Shown here: one piece after another, positions 1-12,432 of the stretch
Numbering within the stretch: the stretch's first letter is position 1
Layout of the letters: each line of letters starts with the position of its first letter
NCBI GenBank assembly: GCA_949775045.1
Contig: OX459107.1
Coordinates: 15,369,679-15,433,678 of the forward strand
Source of the DNA: Metridium senile
Lineage: Eukaryota; Cnidaria; Anthozoa; Actiniaria; Metridiidae
Direction of reading: 5' to 3'
Length of the DNA stretch: 64,000 nt
The notes under the pieces: generated by a model
Told to the model about the DNA's origin: nothing
Database searches by the model: none
The model's input: only the letters and a program-made list of their open reading frames with translations
Translations under genes and position numbers: made by a program

Positions 1-240
1 TTCGCCTATACGACTATTACGTTCCTTCTGCTTTCCTGAAAGACTTGAGATTGTCTTCTGCGTTTGGTGAAACGTTGATGAAGAAATGCGTATAATTAAA
101 TTTGCCACGCAACGGACTACCCCATGAACTAGACTATTTAGTAGCCTGCGTTGCATCCGGAATTGTCTTCGTAAAGTCCGAAGAATATTCCGGATGTAAC
201 GCAGGCTATTATTTAGTTGCATGGACATATACGAAGTGAC
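1..240. repeat. Hairpin-bearing sequence upstream of minisatellite
   Basis: No gene is seen. At about 143-210 the segment AGCCTGCGTTGCATCCGGAA is answered by TTCCGGATGTAACGCAGGCT, giving a foldback with roughly 20-bp arms around a short loop that itself contains a small palindrome. It may be the remains of a small foldback element. The flanks resemble the neighbouring minisatellite only weakly. Confidence 0.6.
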
Positions 241-1260
241 GAGAGCCTACGAGTGCGTTTTCCTGCAAACTTGAGATTTCAAGTCCTGTGGTCAATGGTT
301 ATACCTATATTATGTAGACATGCATGGAGTTGATGTGTGCACATGTTACCACATACGAAGTGACGATAACATATGAGTGTGTTTTCCTCAAAGTCTTGAC
401 ATTTCAAGTCCTGCGTTTGACGTAATGCAATGTTGCATGAGCGCGTAAATGTACCACGCAAGTACGTCCTATATGCAGTTAAACATTGAGATGATGTGTG
501 TACAATTTACCACATACGAAGTGACGATATAGCCTATGAGTGCGTTTTCCTGAAAGTCTTGAGATTTCAAGTCTTGCGTTTGTCTTACGTTTGACGCAAC
601 GTTGAATGAGTGCGTAAATGTACCACGCAAGTACGTCCTTTATTATGTAGGCATAGAGTTGATGTGTGTACAATTTACCACATACGAAGGGACGATGTGG
701 CCTATGAGTGCATTTTCCTGAGAGTCTTGAGATTTCAAGTCTTGTGGTTGACGCAACGTTGCATGAGCGCGTAAATGTACCATGCAACTATGTCCTATAT
801 TATGTAGACATTGAGTTGATGTGTGTACAATTTACCACATACGAAGTGACGATGTGGCCTATAAGTGCGTTGTCCTGTGAGTCTTGACATTTCAAGTCTT
901 GAGGTTGACGCAACGTTGCATGAGCGCGTAAATGTACCATGCAACTATGTCCTATATTATGTAGACATTGAGTTGATGTGTGTACAATCAGTACCACATA
1001 CGAAGTGACGATGTGGCCTATAAGTGCGTTGTCCTGTGAGTCTTGACATTTCAAGTCTTGAGGTTGACGCAGCGTTGAATTGGCGCGTACATTGCAACGC
1101 AGCTACGTTGTTTATTTTTTTAGACATATTGAGTTGATGTGTGTACAATTTACCACATACGAAGTGACGATATGGCCTATGAGAGCGTTTTCCTGAAAGT
1201 CTTGACATTTCAAGTCTTGTGGTTGGTGCAGCGTTGAATGGGCGCGTATATTTGCCACGC
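240..1260. repeat. Minisatellite, about 157-bp unit
   Basis: About six diverged head-to-tail copies. The landmark GATGTGTGTACAATTTACCA recurs near 661, 818, 974 and 1136, giving spacings of 157, 156 and 162. Each unit also contains a small palindrome (CTTGAGATTTCAAG or a variant). The short minus-strand reading frames here repeat the same peptide because they read through the repeat, and I do not consider them genes. Confidence 0.9.
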
Positions 1261-1569
1261 GACCATAACTATCTACATCATTTACAACTTCATTCGACCT
1301 GTGCACAGTTTTATCAAGTCAAAAAAATAATTAATAATTGCGAGCGTGTTTTTAATGGGGGGAAACGTTTCAAGGTCGTAAAGATGAATGGACGCATGTA
1401 ACGCATTCAATACAGGAGTCAAGTATTCAATACGGACATCTGATATCCCAGACATGCACCCACCACGCCCTAATCATCGTCGCCTCTCACCCACTTGCAT
1501 TCAGTAGACATCAGTTACTATAATAATTACTACATAACAGTTTGTATATATTGACTATTTAGTTGTTTT

Positions 1570-1850
1570 CACGCAACCAATGCAAAGAAAAGGAAAGAAT
1601 GTCTCATTACAACTTTATTTGTCTTTGATAGTGACTAATAGTCACTAAATAAGAACTATTACACAGGAGCAATTCTATTTCATCGATATAGTGTTTGTGC
1701 TCTACCTCATTACAACTTTACTTGTCTTTGATAGTGATAATAGTCACTAAATAGTCACTAAATAAGAACTATTACACAGTAGAATTTTTTTTATTACATG
1801 GATATGGTGTTTGTGCTCTATCTGCACATATGTAATGGTATTGTTCACTA
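1570..1850. repeat. Dispersed MITE-family fragments (AAATAAGAACTATTACACA)
   Basis: Two adjacent related segments share TCATTACAACTTTA, TTTGATAGTGA, CACTAAATAAGAACTATTAC and GTGTTTGTGCTCTA. The same words recur near 11570-11770, 15833-16060 and 19534-19762, where terminal inverted repeats are visible. These copies are partial and arranged in tandem. Confidence 0.75.
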
Positions 1851-1869
1851 TTCTAGATATTCTCAATTT

Positions 1870-2160
1870 ACAGATTCAAAAGAGTGTAAACTATAAATCC
1901 GTGATTACAAATACTAAATAGTACAAAACAGTGTCACAATAAACAATAGAAAACAATAGAATTAATCAAAATTGTACTACTTAGTATTCACTAATGTTTC
2001 GTGGATAGAGTGATTTTCATATGACCGTGCAAGGAAATTGACCATTTAGTTTGTGGTAGTTGATAAAGATCAAAAGAAAACAATGGGTTTAGTGTTTACT
2101 ACTAACTATTAGTTTGCCTATTCTTTCACGGTCATATGAAAATCATTCTATACTATATTA
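1870..2160. repeat. Inverted-repeat segment
   Basis: GATTTTCATATGACCGTG near 2011 is answered by CACGGTCATATGAAAATC near 2128, so the roughly 95 bp between them can be looped out. The left flank contains AATGTTTCGTGGATAGAGTG, related to the TGTTTCACRGAT end of the dispersed MITE at 60402-60532. Probably nested or degenerate MITEs. Confidence 0.65.
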
Positions 2161-2679
2161 TATGTATATACGTGTTACTTTATATTATTACATACATTAC
2201 ATACATACACATCCTGTCTCCATTCTCCGTTTCCTTGTTGTTGCTAAACACGTCATGGAACATACTCTGTGTGTTGACATAGTTCCCCGTGACAATTAAC
2301 CCAACGACATTGGCACCGCACGCGAGGCAATAATATTATGGTACTGTAGTTAGGTGTGGCGGGACCTTCGTGAATGAACTACTGCCTAGAAGACGATGTC
2401 CATGCCAAAACCGAAAGGAATGTTTAGAGATATTTAAAGGTTGCCCAAGGTGATAGGTCCGGTTCTAAGACGGAAGGGGTTTTGTAGGCATACGCCTATT
2501 TGGTAATGGTTTTGATTTGAGATAAGTCATTCCAAGACAGAAAAGAATTATAGAAAACACCTATTTCAAAAAGGTTGTCCAAGCTAAGGATAGGTCATTC
2601 TAAGTCGGAACAAAAAACCCTCTGCTATTAAAAAAATAATATATTAAGAAAACAAAAAATATTCAGGGTTAAACTTCTT

Positions 2680-3480
2680 ATAATAATCATATTTATCAAG
2701 AACATGTAGGTTATTGTTGGGATATTATAGGCATACATCTAAACACGAATAATAGAGGTGCTTACAATCATTATTCTTTTCAAGAACATAGAAGTTATTG
2801 TTGAGATATTCTGGGCATACATCTAAACACGAATAATAGAGGTGCTTACAATCATTATTCTTTCCAAGAACATAGAGGTTATTGTTGAGATATTCTGGGC
2901 ATACATCTAAACACGAATAATAGAGGTGCTTACAATCATTATTCTTTCCAAGAACATAGAGGTTATTGTTGAGATATTATGGGCATATATCTAAACACGA
3001 ATAATAGAGGTGCTTACAATCATTATTCTTTTCAAGAACATAGAAGTTATTGTTGAGATATTCTGGGCATACATCTAAACACGAATAATAGAGGTGCTTA
3101 CAATCATTATTCTTTTCAAGAACATAGAGGTTATTGTTGAGATATTATGGGCATATATCTAAACACCAATAATCGAGGTGCTTGCAATCATTATTCTCTT
3201 CAGGAACATAGAGGTTATTGTTGAGATATTCTGGGCATACATCTAAACACGATTAATAGAGGTGCTTGCAATCATTATGGGCATACATCTAAACACCTAT
3301 AATAGAGGTGCTTGCTATCATTACTCTCTTCAAGAACATGGAGGTTATTGTTGAGATATGGTATACACACAAATAATAGAGGGGCTTGCAATCATTATTC
3401 TCTTCAATAACATGGAGGTTATTGTTGAGATATTCTGGGTATACATCTGAATATGGATAATTGAGGTGCTTACAATCAAA
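2680..3480. repeat. Minisatellite, 84-bp unit
   Basis: About nine copies. The landmark GAGGTGCTTACAATCATTAT recurs at exact 84-bp spacing through 2761, 2845 and 2929, with shortened units near 3270-3380. The left copies are most alike and the right ones more diverged, as expected when homogenisation is confined to one side. No gene is seen. Confidence 0.93.
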
Positions 3481-3734
3481 AATATAAACTTGAGATAGTT
3501 AGTATTGCTTATAGTCTACGAAACCATTCAAACCCCTCGAGTATAATTGTTTGAAGTAGTTCTCGTTTGTTGTCAAAACCTTTATGCCAAAATCACCATC
3601 TTGTCCTTCAAGATTCCTTCGGTCCTGGACCGTTTGTCATGGACATTCCTTTGCAAGAAATCTTTCCGTAATTTCCACTTGCATGCACCCCTCGGTGCGG
3701 ACAACCTTTTAGAAAAAGCAATTTATTAATTTGG

Positions 3735-3975
3735 TTTGTGATAATTTGTAAGTATACATTTAGTTTAGGTGTAAAGCAATGTATATGTGGGAAGCAATTC
3801 ATATGCTGTTTCGTGATACTTTGTAAGTATATATTTAGTTTAGGTTTAAAGCAATGTATATGTGGGAAGCAATTCATATGCTGTTTCGTGATACTTTGTA
3901 AGTATATATTTAGTTTAGGTGTAAAGCAATGTATATGCTGTTTCGTGATATTTTGTAAGTATATATTTAGGTAAG
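3735..3975. repeat. 75-bp tandem repeat, about three copies
   Basis: AAGCAATGTATATG recurs at 3774, 3849 and 3924, a spacing of 75 bp. Because 75 is divisible by three, both strands carry short repetitive reading frames. These are by-products of the repeat. Confidence 0.9.
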
Positions 3976-4940
3976 GTGTGAAGTCCAGTGTCTGTCCTAA
4001 CACGTGTGGATGGTATATCTATACAAAGCACTCAGGGTCGTTGTTAGGGTGCTAATCCCATTAAAAGGTCTACTAAGACCACGTAAGCTTATAATCGCTG
4101 CTAAATGATTCGAGATTAAAAGCTTTACCCCAAAACACGAAACATTGCGCTTACTTTTCCAACAATTAAATGCATTCCTCTTTGTAAAAAGTGAGAAAAG
4201 TTTATTCAACTTTGAATGGATGCTGCCTGTTCTTTCGTTCAGGAATGTTGAGGTCTTGGTGGGAGTTTGTCGTGAAGTCGGATTAATTCAATTTTTACTG
4301 TCTATAAGCCACTTGACATAGCTCAATAGTTTCTAAATCCTGCTTGCTTTAGACATGAGCCCCGAAGGCATGAAAGATGGCGTCTCGTGGACGACTCGCG
4401 TGGACTTCGTGGGTGCTTTGCGCGCGCGTGTGTATGTGGAGGTTTAGTGCCCGCGTGTTGGTATCTCGTGTGGTACGTGTGCGCATCCATGTTTTCATCC
4501 ATTTACCTTTGCTTAAGAACAAGCAACTACCTGTTGTCCTTTTGGTCCCAAATGCCATTCAATGGCGGTGTCTTTCAGCTTATTTTTTTATAATTTGAAT
4601 TCATTATTAACGTTAATCTGTGTGGTACGGTAATAATACAAGCCCATGCTTTAACCATAAACTGGTAGCAATATGTTATATTAGATTACTTAATTGGCCT
4701 AGTGGGAAATTAACTTTTATTATTAGTTTTTTGTTAGAGGCAGTACCTAGAATTCTTTTCAATTTATCAATTTTTGTATTTTGTATATTATCTTGTAAGG
4801 TATTTTCTTGTTGCTGTTCAAGTCAGTGACTTTAGCAACGTTTCAATACTTCAAATTCCAAAGCCTTTCTTGTCTATAAATATATAAACTAGACGGGTCG
4901 TTATTCGCGTGACTAAATCCCGCCGATATCAGCTACTTAC
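3976..4940. other. No recognisable feature
   Basis: Short open frames near 4377-4598 show no family signature and no splice architecture I can support. The segment holds nothing I can name. Confidence 0.5.
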
Positions 4941-4943
4941 TAT

Positions 4944-5370
4944 TAGAGCCCATTAATTATCTTTGAAGGAAATTACATGCAAAGCTTGATCACTTATTCT
5001 AGAATACAGCCAACTGTTAATGATCAAAGCTTCGAACGTTTAGAACTGGTGCGCGAATTGATAACAGACTGCGTTTAACGGGTATAGCCCATTAATTATC
5101 TTTGAAGGAAATTACATGCAAAGGTTGATCTCACTTATTCTAGAATGCAGCCAACTGTTTATGATCAAAGCTTCGAACTTTTATAACTGGTGCGCGAATT
5201 GATAACAGACTGCGTTTAACGGGTATAGCCCATTTATTATCTTTGAAGGAAATTACATGCAAAGCTTGATCATTTATTCTAGAATGCAGCCAACTGTTTA
5301 TGATCAAAGCTTCGAACGTGTAGAACTGGTGCGCGAATTGATAACAGACTGCGTTTAACGGGTATAGCGT
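4944..5370. repeat. 140-bp tandem repeat, three copies
   Basis: Copies begin with AGCCCATTAATTATCTTTGA or close variants at about 4947, 5086 and 5227. Each carries GCAAAGCTTGATCA (or GCAAAGGTTGATCT) and TGATCAAAGCTTCGAA, an internal inverted pair. Each ends with GATAACAGACTGCGTTTAAC. Copies are highly similar, so amplification looks recent. Confidence 0.92.
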
Positions 5371-5639
5371 TATCACCTGTCATAATAAGATAAATTAGCC
5401 ATTTGGAAAACCTGTTGCAACTGATGGTTGTTGTCTATTAATATCTTATGAACGGGCTCATTTAGAAGTTATTAGAAAACATTAGGGGGTGTCTTGAGAT
5501 CTTTATGTAGTCCAAGAAATCTCCCGTCAGTTCGTGTTATTGTCAAAATTGAACATAATATTGTCAGCTCAATAGACTGTCATTTAACGCAGCGTGAGAA
5601 ACTGTTAGCACTAGTGGTAATTAACGGAACAACTGACGC

Positions 5640-6900
5640 ATAAATTATAGAAGAAAGAATTGGAGTAAAAATCTACGATATATACTTATCATTTAAACTA
5701 TATAGTGTGGGCTGCGTCGGTGCCTCTGAGGAAAGAATTAGAGTTAAAATCTACGATATAAAACTATTGGAGTATCTACGATACCTATAGGTTTAAACTA
5801 CTGCTTCGCGATCGTTTCTAAGGAAACCATTGCAGTAAAATGTCCAATATATATATGATGTATATACATACTAGCATATGATATATATACTGGTTAAACT
5901 AGTGTGTAATTGCGTCGGTGTTTCTTAGGAAACAATTGGAATAAAAATGTACGATAACTAACGGTTAAGTTAGTAAGGACTGTGTTTGTAAGGAAACAAT
6001 TGGAATAAAAATGAACGATAACTAGCGGTTACGTTAGTAAGGACTGTGTTTGTAAGGAAACAATTGGGATAAAAATGTACGATAACTAGTGGTTAAACTA
6101 GTGTGGACTGTGTCGGTGTTTGTAAGGAAACAATTGAAATAAAAATGTACGATAACTAGCGGTTAAACTAGCGGTGGACTGCGTTGGTGTTTGGAAAGAA
6201 ACAATTGGGATAAACATGTACGATAACTAGCGGTTAAACTAGTGTGGACTGCGTCGGTGTTTCTAAAGAAACAATTGGGATAAAAATGCACGATAACTAG
6301 CGGTTAAACTAGTGTGGACTGCGTCGGTGTTTGTAAGGGCCTAGGAAACAATTGGGATAAAAATGTACGATAACTAGTGGTTAAACTAGTGTGGACTGCG
6401 TCGGTGTTTCTAAGGAAACAATTGTAGTAAAAATGTACGATAACTAGTGGTTAAACTAGTGTGGACTGCGTCGGTGTTTCTAAGGAAACAATTGGGATAA
6501 AAATGTACGATAACTAGCGGTTAAACTAGTGTGGACTGCGTCGGTGTTTTTTAGTTAGGGAACAATTGATTAGTAAAAATGTACAATAACAAGTAGTAAA
6601 CTAGTTGCGCCAGTGTTTCTTAGAAAACACTTGCAGTAAAAAGGTGTGCTAATTAGCGGCTCAACTAGGAAGGGTTGCCATGCAGGGTCGGTATTTTTGA
6701 GAAATAATTCCGGAGTAATACGGTTAAACTAGCGTGGACTGCGTTCAAAAGAAACAATTGGAATTCAAATCCAAGATAACTATCTCTTAAACTAGAGAAA
6801 ACTGCCGCGGTCGGCGCTTTAGAGAAAATAATTTGGGAGTAATATGGTTAACTTATAGTGGGGCTCAATTACAAAAGGAATTAGAATGTGCGATAACTAG
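5640..6900. repeat. Minisatellite, about 70-bp unit
   Basis: About 17 copies built on AACAATTGGGATAAAAATGT, ACGATAACTAGCGGTTAAAC and GTGTGGACTGCGTCGGTGTT. The GTACGATAACTAG landmark occurs at 6077, 6147, 6218, 6365, 6435 and 6505, mostly 70 bp apart. Copies between about 5930 and 6560 are tight, and both edges decay, the usual pattern for unequal exchange. Confidence 0.93.
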
Positions 6901-7248
6901 CTTAGCTCCCTTTTTGTCTTTTTCTAGGGACATGTATATTAATAATTACTGTGTTTTGCATTTGAAAAGTCCTTCGTAAAGAATAACATACGAAACACTT
7001 AGGAAGAACAAGTGAGTTGAGAAAAGAACACACAAATTATATGTAATTTCATTATCATGCATTTCACCTGTTTCTAACAGTTGTGGATTGATCATGAATA
7101 TGGAAAAGAATTGCAAAGGAAGATGATGATGGTAGTAATCCTCTGTTTTCAGTAAACAAATGTTGAAAGAACACTAATATAGAAATAAAAAAATAAGGAT
7201 TTGGCATTTGCTCGGAAACAAAGCAATTTATTGCATCTTTGGAGTGTA

Positions 7249-7430
7249 AAGGCCCGGGCAAACGGTTTCAACATTTGCTTCAACATACGTTCGATTTTGT
7301 TGAATGCATTGTTTAAACGCTTTTAAAATCTTTAGATTCAACACGTTTCAACAATTAAAAGCGTTAATTGCCATTCAACAAAATCGAACGGATGTTGAAG
7401 CAAATGTTGAAACCGTTTGCACGGGCCTTA
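7249..7430. mobile_element. Foldback MITE
   Basis: AAGGCCCGGGCAAACGGTTT at the left end is answered by AAACCGTTTGCACGGGCCTT at the right end. The arms are about 55 bp each (AACATTTGCTTCAACAT... against ...GATGTTGAAGCAAATGTT), separated by about 70 bp. A TA/AT flank is compatible with a short target duplication, but the superfamily cannot be fixed. It has no coding capacity. Confidence 0.8.
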
Positions 7431-8180
7431 TAAAACTGACATTTTTGTCAAATCTAAAATTGAATCATTAAATATGGAATTTGTTTCTAAAGAAAATCTT
7501 TATGATAACAAAAATGGACATATACATTGTCATGGGAAGGCTGTTGAAAATCTTTAAAACTTTATAATATTTAAAAGGTTTTTAAAAAAGGAATTATCCA
7601 TGTTGATAACAATTTTTCAAAGGGGAGAATTTCTACTGATTACTACTTTTAATTATTTATTTTGTTTAACTTTATTGTTATTATATTTTGTTAATCGATA
7701 AAACACGTTTCTTTCAAAAATGAATAGACCACAAAATTATCTACTTAGGCGACACGACAAAATGATCAATTTTGGGATATATACATTCAAAAAGAAAGAA
7801 CTTGATTCAGTAATATACCGATCTGACGAGGTATTGCAAAGACCATCCGAAATAGTTTAATACTTAATATAAATCATTACAATAATATTATGTTGACAAA
7901 ACGTCTAGTTTATTCTTTTTCTAACCAAATTATTGGCCCAAAAGAATGTTTTTCGATTTAGAATGACATGCGGAAAGTTGCCAATGCCTCAGGGTTTCCT
8001 AACTAGTTTTGAATCTTTCGCGTCAAAATAGGAACTGTTTTTTGTCCACCTAAAAACTCAAATAGATACATACACTAGGCATACACTCTAAGCCATTCTT
8101 ACATCATCCATAGCTTCTTCCCTCCACTTCTTCCCGCTAACCTCCCATTCGTTTAGTGTCGCTTCTCAAACTACACTAAC
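7431..8180. other. AT-rich intergenic DNA, nothing recognised
   Basis: No reading frame, repeat array or RNA gene that I can support is present in this stretch. Confidence 0.5.
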
Positions 8181-8701
8181 GTAACTGGCCTGCCTCGGAA
8201 CCTAAAGTCGACGTAATTTAATGCGATTGATGGCGTTTTAAGAAAACAATATGGGGTAAATGTCACAAAACATAAGCCAATTTTATGCGATTTTAAGTGA
8301 CTAAGGGTGACTTTACGCCATTTTAGGAAAAAAATACGGGAGATGTAAGAGCACCCTTGGGCAATTTAAAGCCTGGATTTCACTAGCGACGCAACGCAAG
8401 CGCAAACGCAAGTGCAAACACAAGGGTTAATTTTTAGAGTGAAAACGAGACGTGAATAAGCGCAAGCGCAAACAAACTATTCACTAGTGCGCAAACTAGT
8501 GCGCAAACGCAAGAAAAAATAGAATTTTTTGATATCTTGCGCTATCACTGCGTCAAACGGTTTTCACGACGAAATAAGGTCGATCTTGCGCTTGTGTTTG
8601 CGCTTGTACTTGAAAACTAGGCTTAATGCGGTTTTAGACGTTTTAACGCGGTTTTAGACGTCTTAACGCGATTTTAGGCGACTTTAGGATCCGAGGCAGG
8701 C
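8181..8701. mobile_element. MITE with 23-bp terminal inverted repeats
   Basis: GCCTGCCTCGGAACCTAAAG at 8188 is answered by CTTTAGGATCCGAGGCAGGC ending at 8701. The interior is built of GCGATTTTAGGCGACTTTAG-like words and a GCGCAAGCGCAAACGCAAG cluster whose complement recurs near 8585-8610, so it folds on itself. ACACTAAC lies just outside both ends (about 8173 and 8702), a possible 8-bp target duplication of hAT type, although on the left it sits seven bases before the inverted repeat. Confidence 0.75.
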
Positions 8702-9129
8702 ACACTAACTTGTTTACAAATTATATTGCATGCGTGAATACGTTTTTTTATAGTTTCACCTACTATTTGACACCGAGTCTTGTTGTGGTCAGTGAATATA
8801 TAAGTGGTATTTGAAGTGCTGGTATATTTAGAGCAAGTGTGTTATACATACTAGACGTTCGTGACTAGAGCGCCTTAAGATGTTATATCTCAATGAATTT
8901 CAAGAGTGTATTTATTCGTTCTTGAACTTAAACATGCATGTATATATACTTAAAAATCACGACGAAATTTGAGCACAAATATTTAGGGATAGATGAAATT
9001 TTTGGGTTTGATGTTGCGAATGATTATAGACTTAAATTGCTAGACGGATTTATCGTTTTGGAATTTTTATAAAAAATGTTGGGTATAGACGCTTTTGAAA
9101 TATTTATTATTGACAGAAAAGCTGAACAA

Positions 9130-9915
9130 TTGTCCATCGTCATCACTATTTTTATTCTTATCGTCGTAATCATTATCATTACTGATATTAGCATCATCAT
9201 CATCATTTATTAACACCATCATTATCATCAACATTATCATCATTACCATTATTATAACCATATCATATATTAATCATTACCATCATTATTATCATCATTA
9301 TTGTCATTACCATCATTATTATCATCACGATCATTACCATTATTATAACCATATCATATATTAATCATTACCATCATTATCATCATCATTATTGTCATTA
9401 CCATCACTATAATAATCATCATTATAACATTTCATCATCATGTATTTTCGTCATCATTAATTATTATCATCACCATCATTATCATCACCATTACCATCAT
9501 CATTACCATCAATATCATTATCATCATTGCAATTCACCTTCGCCATCATCATCACCATCATTATTACCAGCATCATTATCATCACCATTATTATCATCAC
9601 CATTGCCATCACCATTACCATCACCATTACCATCAATATCATTATCATCATTACAATTCAAATTCGTCATCATCACCAACATTATTACCAGCATCATTAT
9701 CATCACCATCATTATCATCACCATCATTATCATCACCATTATTATCATCACCATTATTATCATCCCCATCATCATTACAATTAACCTTCGTTGTCATCAC
9801 CATCATTATTACCAGCATCATTATCATCGCCATTACTATCATCACCATCACTATATCCATCATTACAATTTACCATCATTATCACCCACGTTATCATCAT
9901 CATCAACAAAACCAT
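9130..9915. repeat. CAT/ATC trinucleotide microsatellite
   Basis: Nearly 0.8 kb of interrupted (ATC)n/(ATT)n, containing longer-period repeats such as CATCATTACAATT about every 120 bp. The His/Ile-rich and Met/Asp-rich reading frames on both strands are low-complexity artefacts. Confidence 0.95.
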
Positions 9916-10109
9916 TCAAAACGTCATCATGGCACCACTATCATCATTTCTTTGTGCGCACCATGGACATTTGTGTGCTGGGCTGACAATTCGTTCGTTC
10001 TGTCTCAAGTCTCTGCTTGAATGAAGTGCACACCTGTGTTCTTGAGTGAGCACATATCAACGAAATTTAAATAATTGATAACATCTACCGGCTATCATCA
10101 TCATCATTA

Positions 10110-10625
10110 GGACTGTCCACAAGTTGCTCGGCAACTTTTGGGTAACTTTTCCGATTTCGAGCAACTTTTTCACTTTCTAAGAACTTTTGTTCTTTTATTT
10201 TAATTTTTACATGAATTCAAACCAATTAACAGGTCCAATCTGAGAACAAATTATTTTTGTTTTACTCCAATGGTTCAAATACTGTTTGACAATAGGCTTT
10301 ACAGTATTTGAATACACTTTGTGAAGCAGTAGTGGTCTTCCTGTGGTAATTTGTAAATACGATCCAGGTGGTCAGCGGTTATAAAATCAAAACAAGCTTT
10401 TCTGCAAATATGTACCAAGAAAATATTCTAAATTTATGTTAACAAGTTATATTATTAAAGCTGAGGGTATTCCATGCTATGAAATCGTCAAATTGATAAG
10501 CAACGTCAAAAAAATCGTCGAGCAATTTTAGATTCTTGAGCAACTTTAACTTTAAAGCAACTTTTAGTTTTTTTTGAGCAACTTTTTGGGAAATTATGAG
10601 CAACTTTTTTGAACTTTTCTACATG
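10110..10625. repeat. Element with clustered GAGCAACTTTTT motifs at both ends
   Basis: GAGCAACTTTTT and close variants occur at 10120-10190 and again at 10495-10610, flanking about 300 bp of unrelated AT-rich DNA. Clusters at both ends suggest a small non-autonomous transposon with subterminal motifs. No clean terminal inverted repeat was found. Confidence 0.45.
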
Positions 10626-10639
10626 CCAGACCAAGGAAG

Positions 10640-11870
10640 AACAAGTAACGCACCTGGTTGTGTGGGTTCCCTGTGCTCAACAAAGTGCCTTGTCACGATC
10701 ACGCAACGTGACACTGGTGGTCACTCGGGAGCTTCGCTGCTAAACGGTGCAAACAACTCTTCTAATATAGAGGTAACTATGAATAAACTTAGTTTATAAT
10801 ATAACTAATGATTTAGAACGGTAGTTATTTACATTATTATCTCAAGTGTTAAACAAAAAGTGATATAAACTTTCAGAAATACTTAAAACATCGATGGCAA
10901 TGTAACGCCGTGTCTTTGTTGACATACTTGTAATGTAAAGACTATAATACTTTCAATATATAAATGTCTCTTGAATGCTATCAATATAGATATAACGGCT
11001 GAAAATACATTTACACAATCTGCATTTTAGTCTTTGTTGGTATATATTTAACATTTAAATAAGTATATGTTATTTAAAGTTATAAATTGTCTCGATTGAT
11101 GTTATCGACCGCTAGCTCTATTGATATTGTCCGGTTATATCGATCGATTGGGGCCACAGAAAGCAATTCAGTGTTTCTCAATTTTTGAAATTTAACTGTC
11201 TTTAAGTTCAACGTTTAATGTAATTTTAAGATACTGCAAGATTACAGCTTACAAGTAGTGTAATAAGTTTGTGAAAACTGAAGCTAAGGACTTCAAAATT
11301 GTTCTTAAAACACTTTAAATCGATATGATCTTTTGTTTTCTTTGATATGTTATGTATTCATTTAAGTTACTACAGTCAACTGTTGTCATTAAGAGTCAAA
11401 GTTGTAGTGCTTTATGTAAAAAGGCACTACACTTGAAAGAAACAAAACCAATAATCAAATCTATTGTAAATCTATTGTAAAAGTTAAAAAGACTCAATTT
11501 AAGAAAACAATTATGGGATTATATGGTGTATTACATGTAATAATGGTCCAATATATCTATTTCATGGGCTCAGTGTCTTCACTCTAAAATGAAATTGCTA
11601 TACTGCATGTGTAATAGTTCTTATTTAGTGGCTATAATTGGTCACTATCAAAGAAAAATAAAGCTCTGATGTTATGTGTTCATGCAGTGCTACGAGCAGA
11701 GGTTTTTTTAATGTGATCTGCTTAATTGTATCACTGTAGTTCTTATTTAGTAAGTAAAGCTGTGATGTGTTCAGTGCTACGTATCCTAGGAGCAGAGGTT
11801 TTTTGATCCGGATCTGCTTAATTGTAGCATAGCTGAATACTAAAGTGAATAAAATAAATAACTACTTTAT
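10640..11870. other. Intergenic DNA with fragments of the dispersed MITE family
   Basis: Between about 11565 and 11770 the words CAGTGTCTTCACTCTAAAAT and TAATAGTTCTTATTTAGTG match the dispersed family seen at 15833-16060, here rearranged and duplicated (GAGCAGAGGTTTTTT occurs twice). Nothing else is recognised. Confidence 0.55.
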
Positions 11871-11875
11871 TAAGG

Positions 11876-12020
11876 GGTCACCCTCTATTAGGTGGCCACA
11901 ATAAAAAGTCCCAAATTTATTCCTATACCTATTCTATACCTCAATTCAGTGGCCAACCTCTATTAAGCGGCCACTTTGAAAAGTCCCGAGGGTGACTGCT
12001 TAATAGAGGTACCAGTGTAT
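11876..12020. repeat. Short repeat with CCTCTATTAAGCGGCCAC motif
   Basis: GGTCACCCTCTATTAGGTGG and GGCCAACCTCTATTAAGCGG are internal direct repeats. Across the segment CTCTATTA is answered by TAATAGAG, so it can partly fold. It looks like a transposon end fragment, and it lies about 190 bp upstream of the first SLC46 start codon. Confidence 0.5.
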
Positions 12021-12207
12021 AATAAAAAAAATAAAAAATTAAACTTACTATAGTAAATTTGATTGTATATCATGCACTATTTGTAGAATTCTTTTGCATT
12101 CTATATCATGCACCGTTGGTATGATTATTTTGTATTTTATATCATTTATTATATGCTATGTTGCTATACAGCTTTCAGTAACCTAGGCGACCAAGTCACA
12201 AGCCAAC

Positions 12208-12432
12208 ATGACAGGATCTAGTCTCTCATGGAGGTGTTTCTTATTTGTTGAGCCTGTGTTACTACTGTACGCATGTGGTTTCTTCATGAGCATGCCCGTA
12301 CAGAAGCAGTTCATCTACTCTAGATATAGTGATGAGGTTGGGTTTCCATTCAGCTTGGATAGCAAAGGGAAAAGTGGTTGTGGTCAAGGCAACAATGTCC
12401 AGAACAACACTTTGAAACTGCTAGAGAACAAG
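12208..12432 (+). CDS. SLC46 gene 1, exon 1 (helix 1 and first loop)
   Basis: 75 codons ending in phase 0 at donor GTAATA. It encodes the start MTGSSLSWRCFLFVEPVLLL, membrane helix 1 and a hydrophilic loop with two cysteine-flanked Gly/Asn stretches and one NNT sequon. The ATG is the first in frame and aligns with the start of the second SLC46 gene ([17 protein letters not shown]). Confidence 0.88.

Noticed and set aside
9457..9986. His/Ile and Met/Asp frames
   Set aside because: Products of the CAT/ATC microsatellite.
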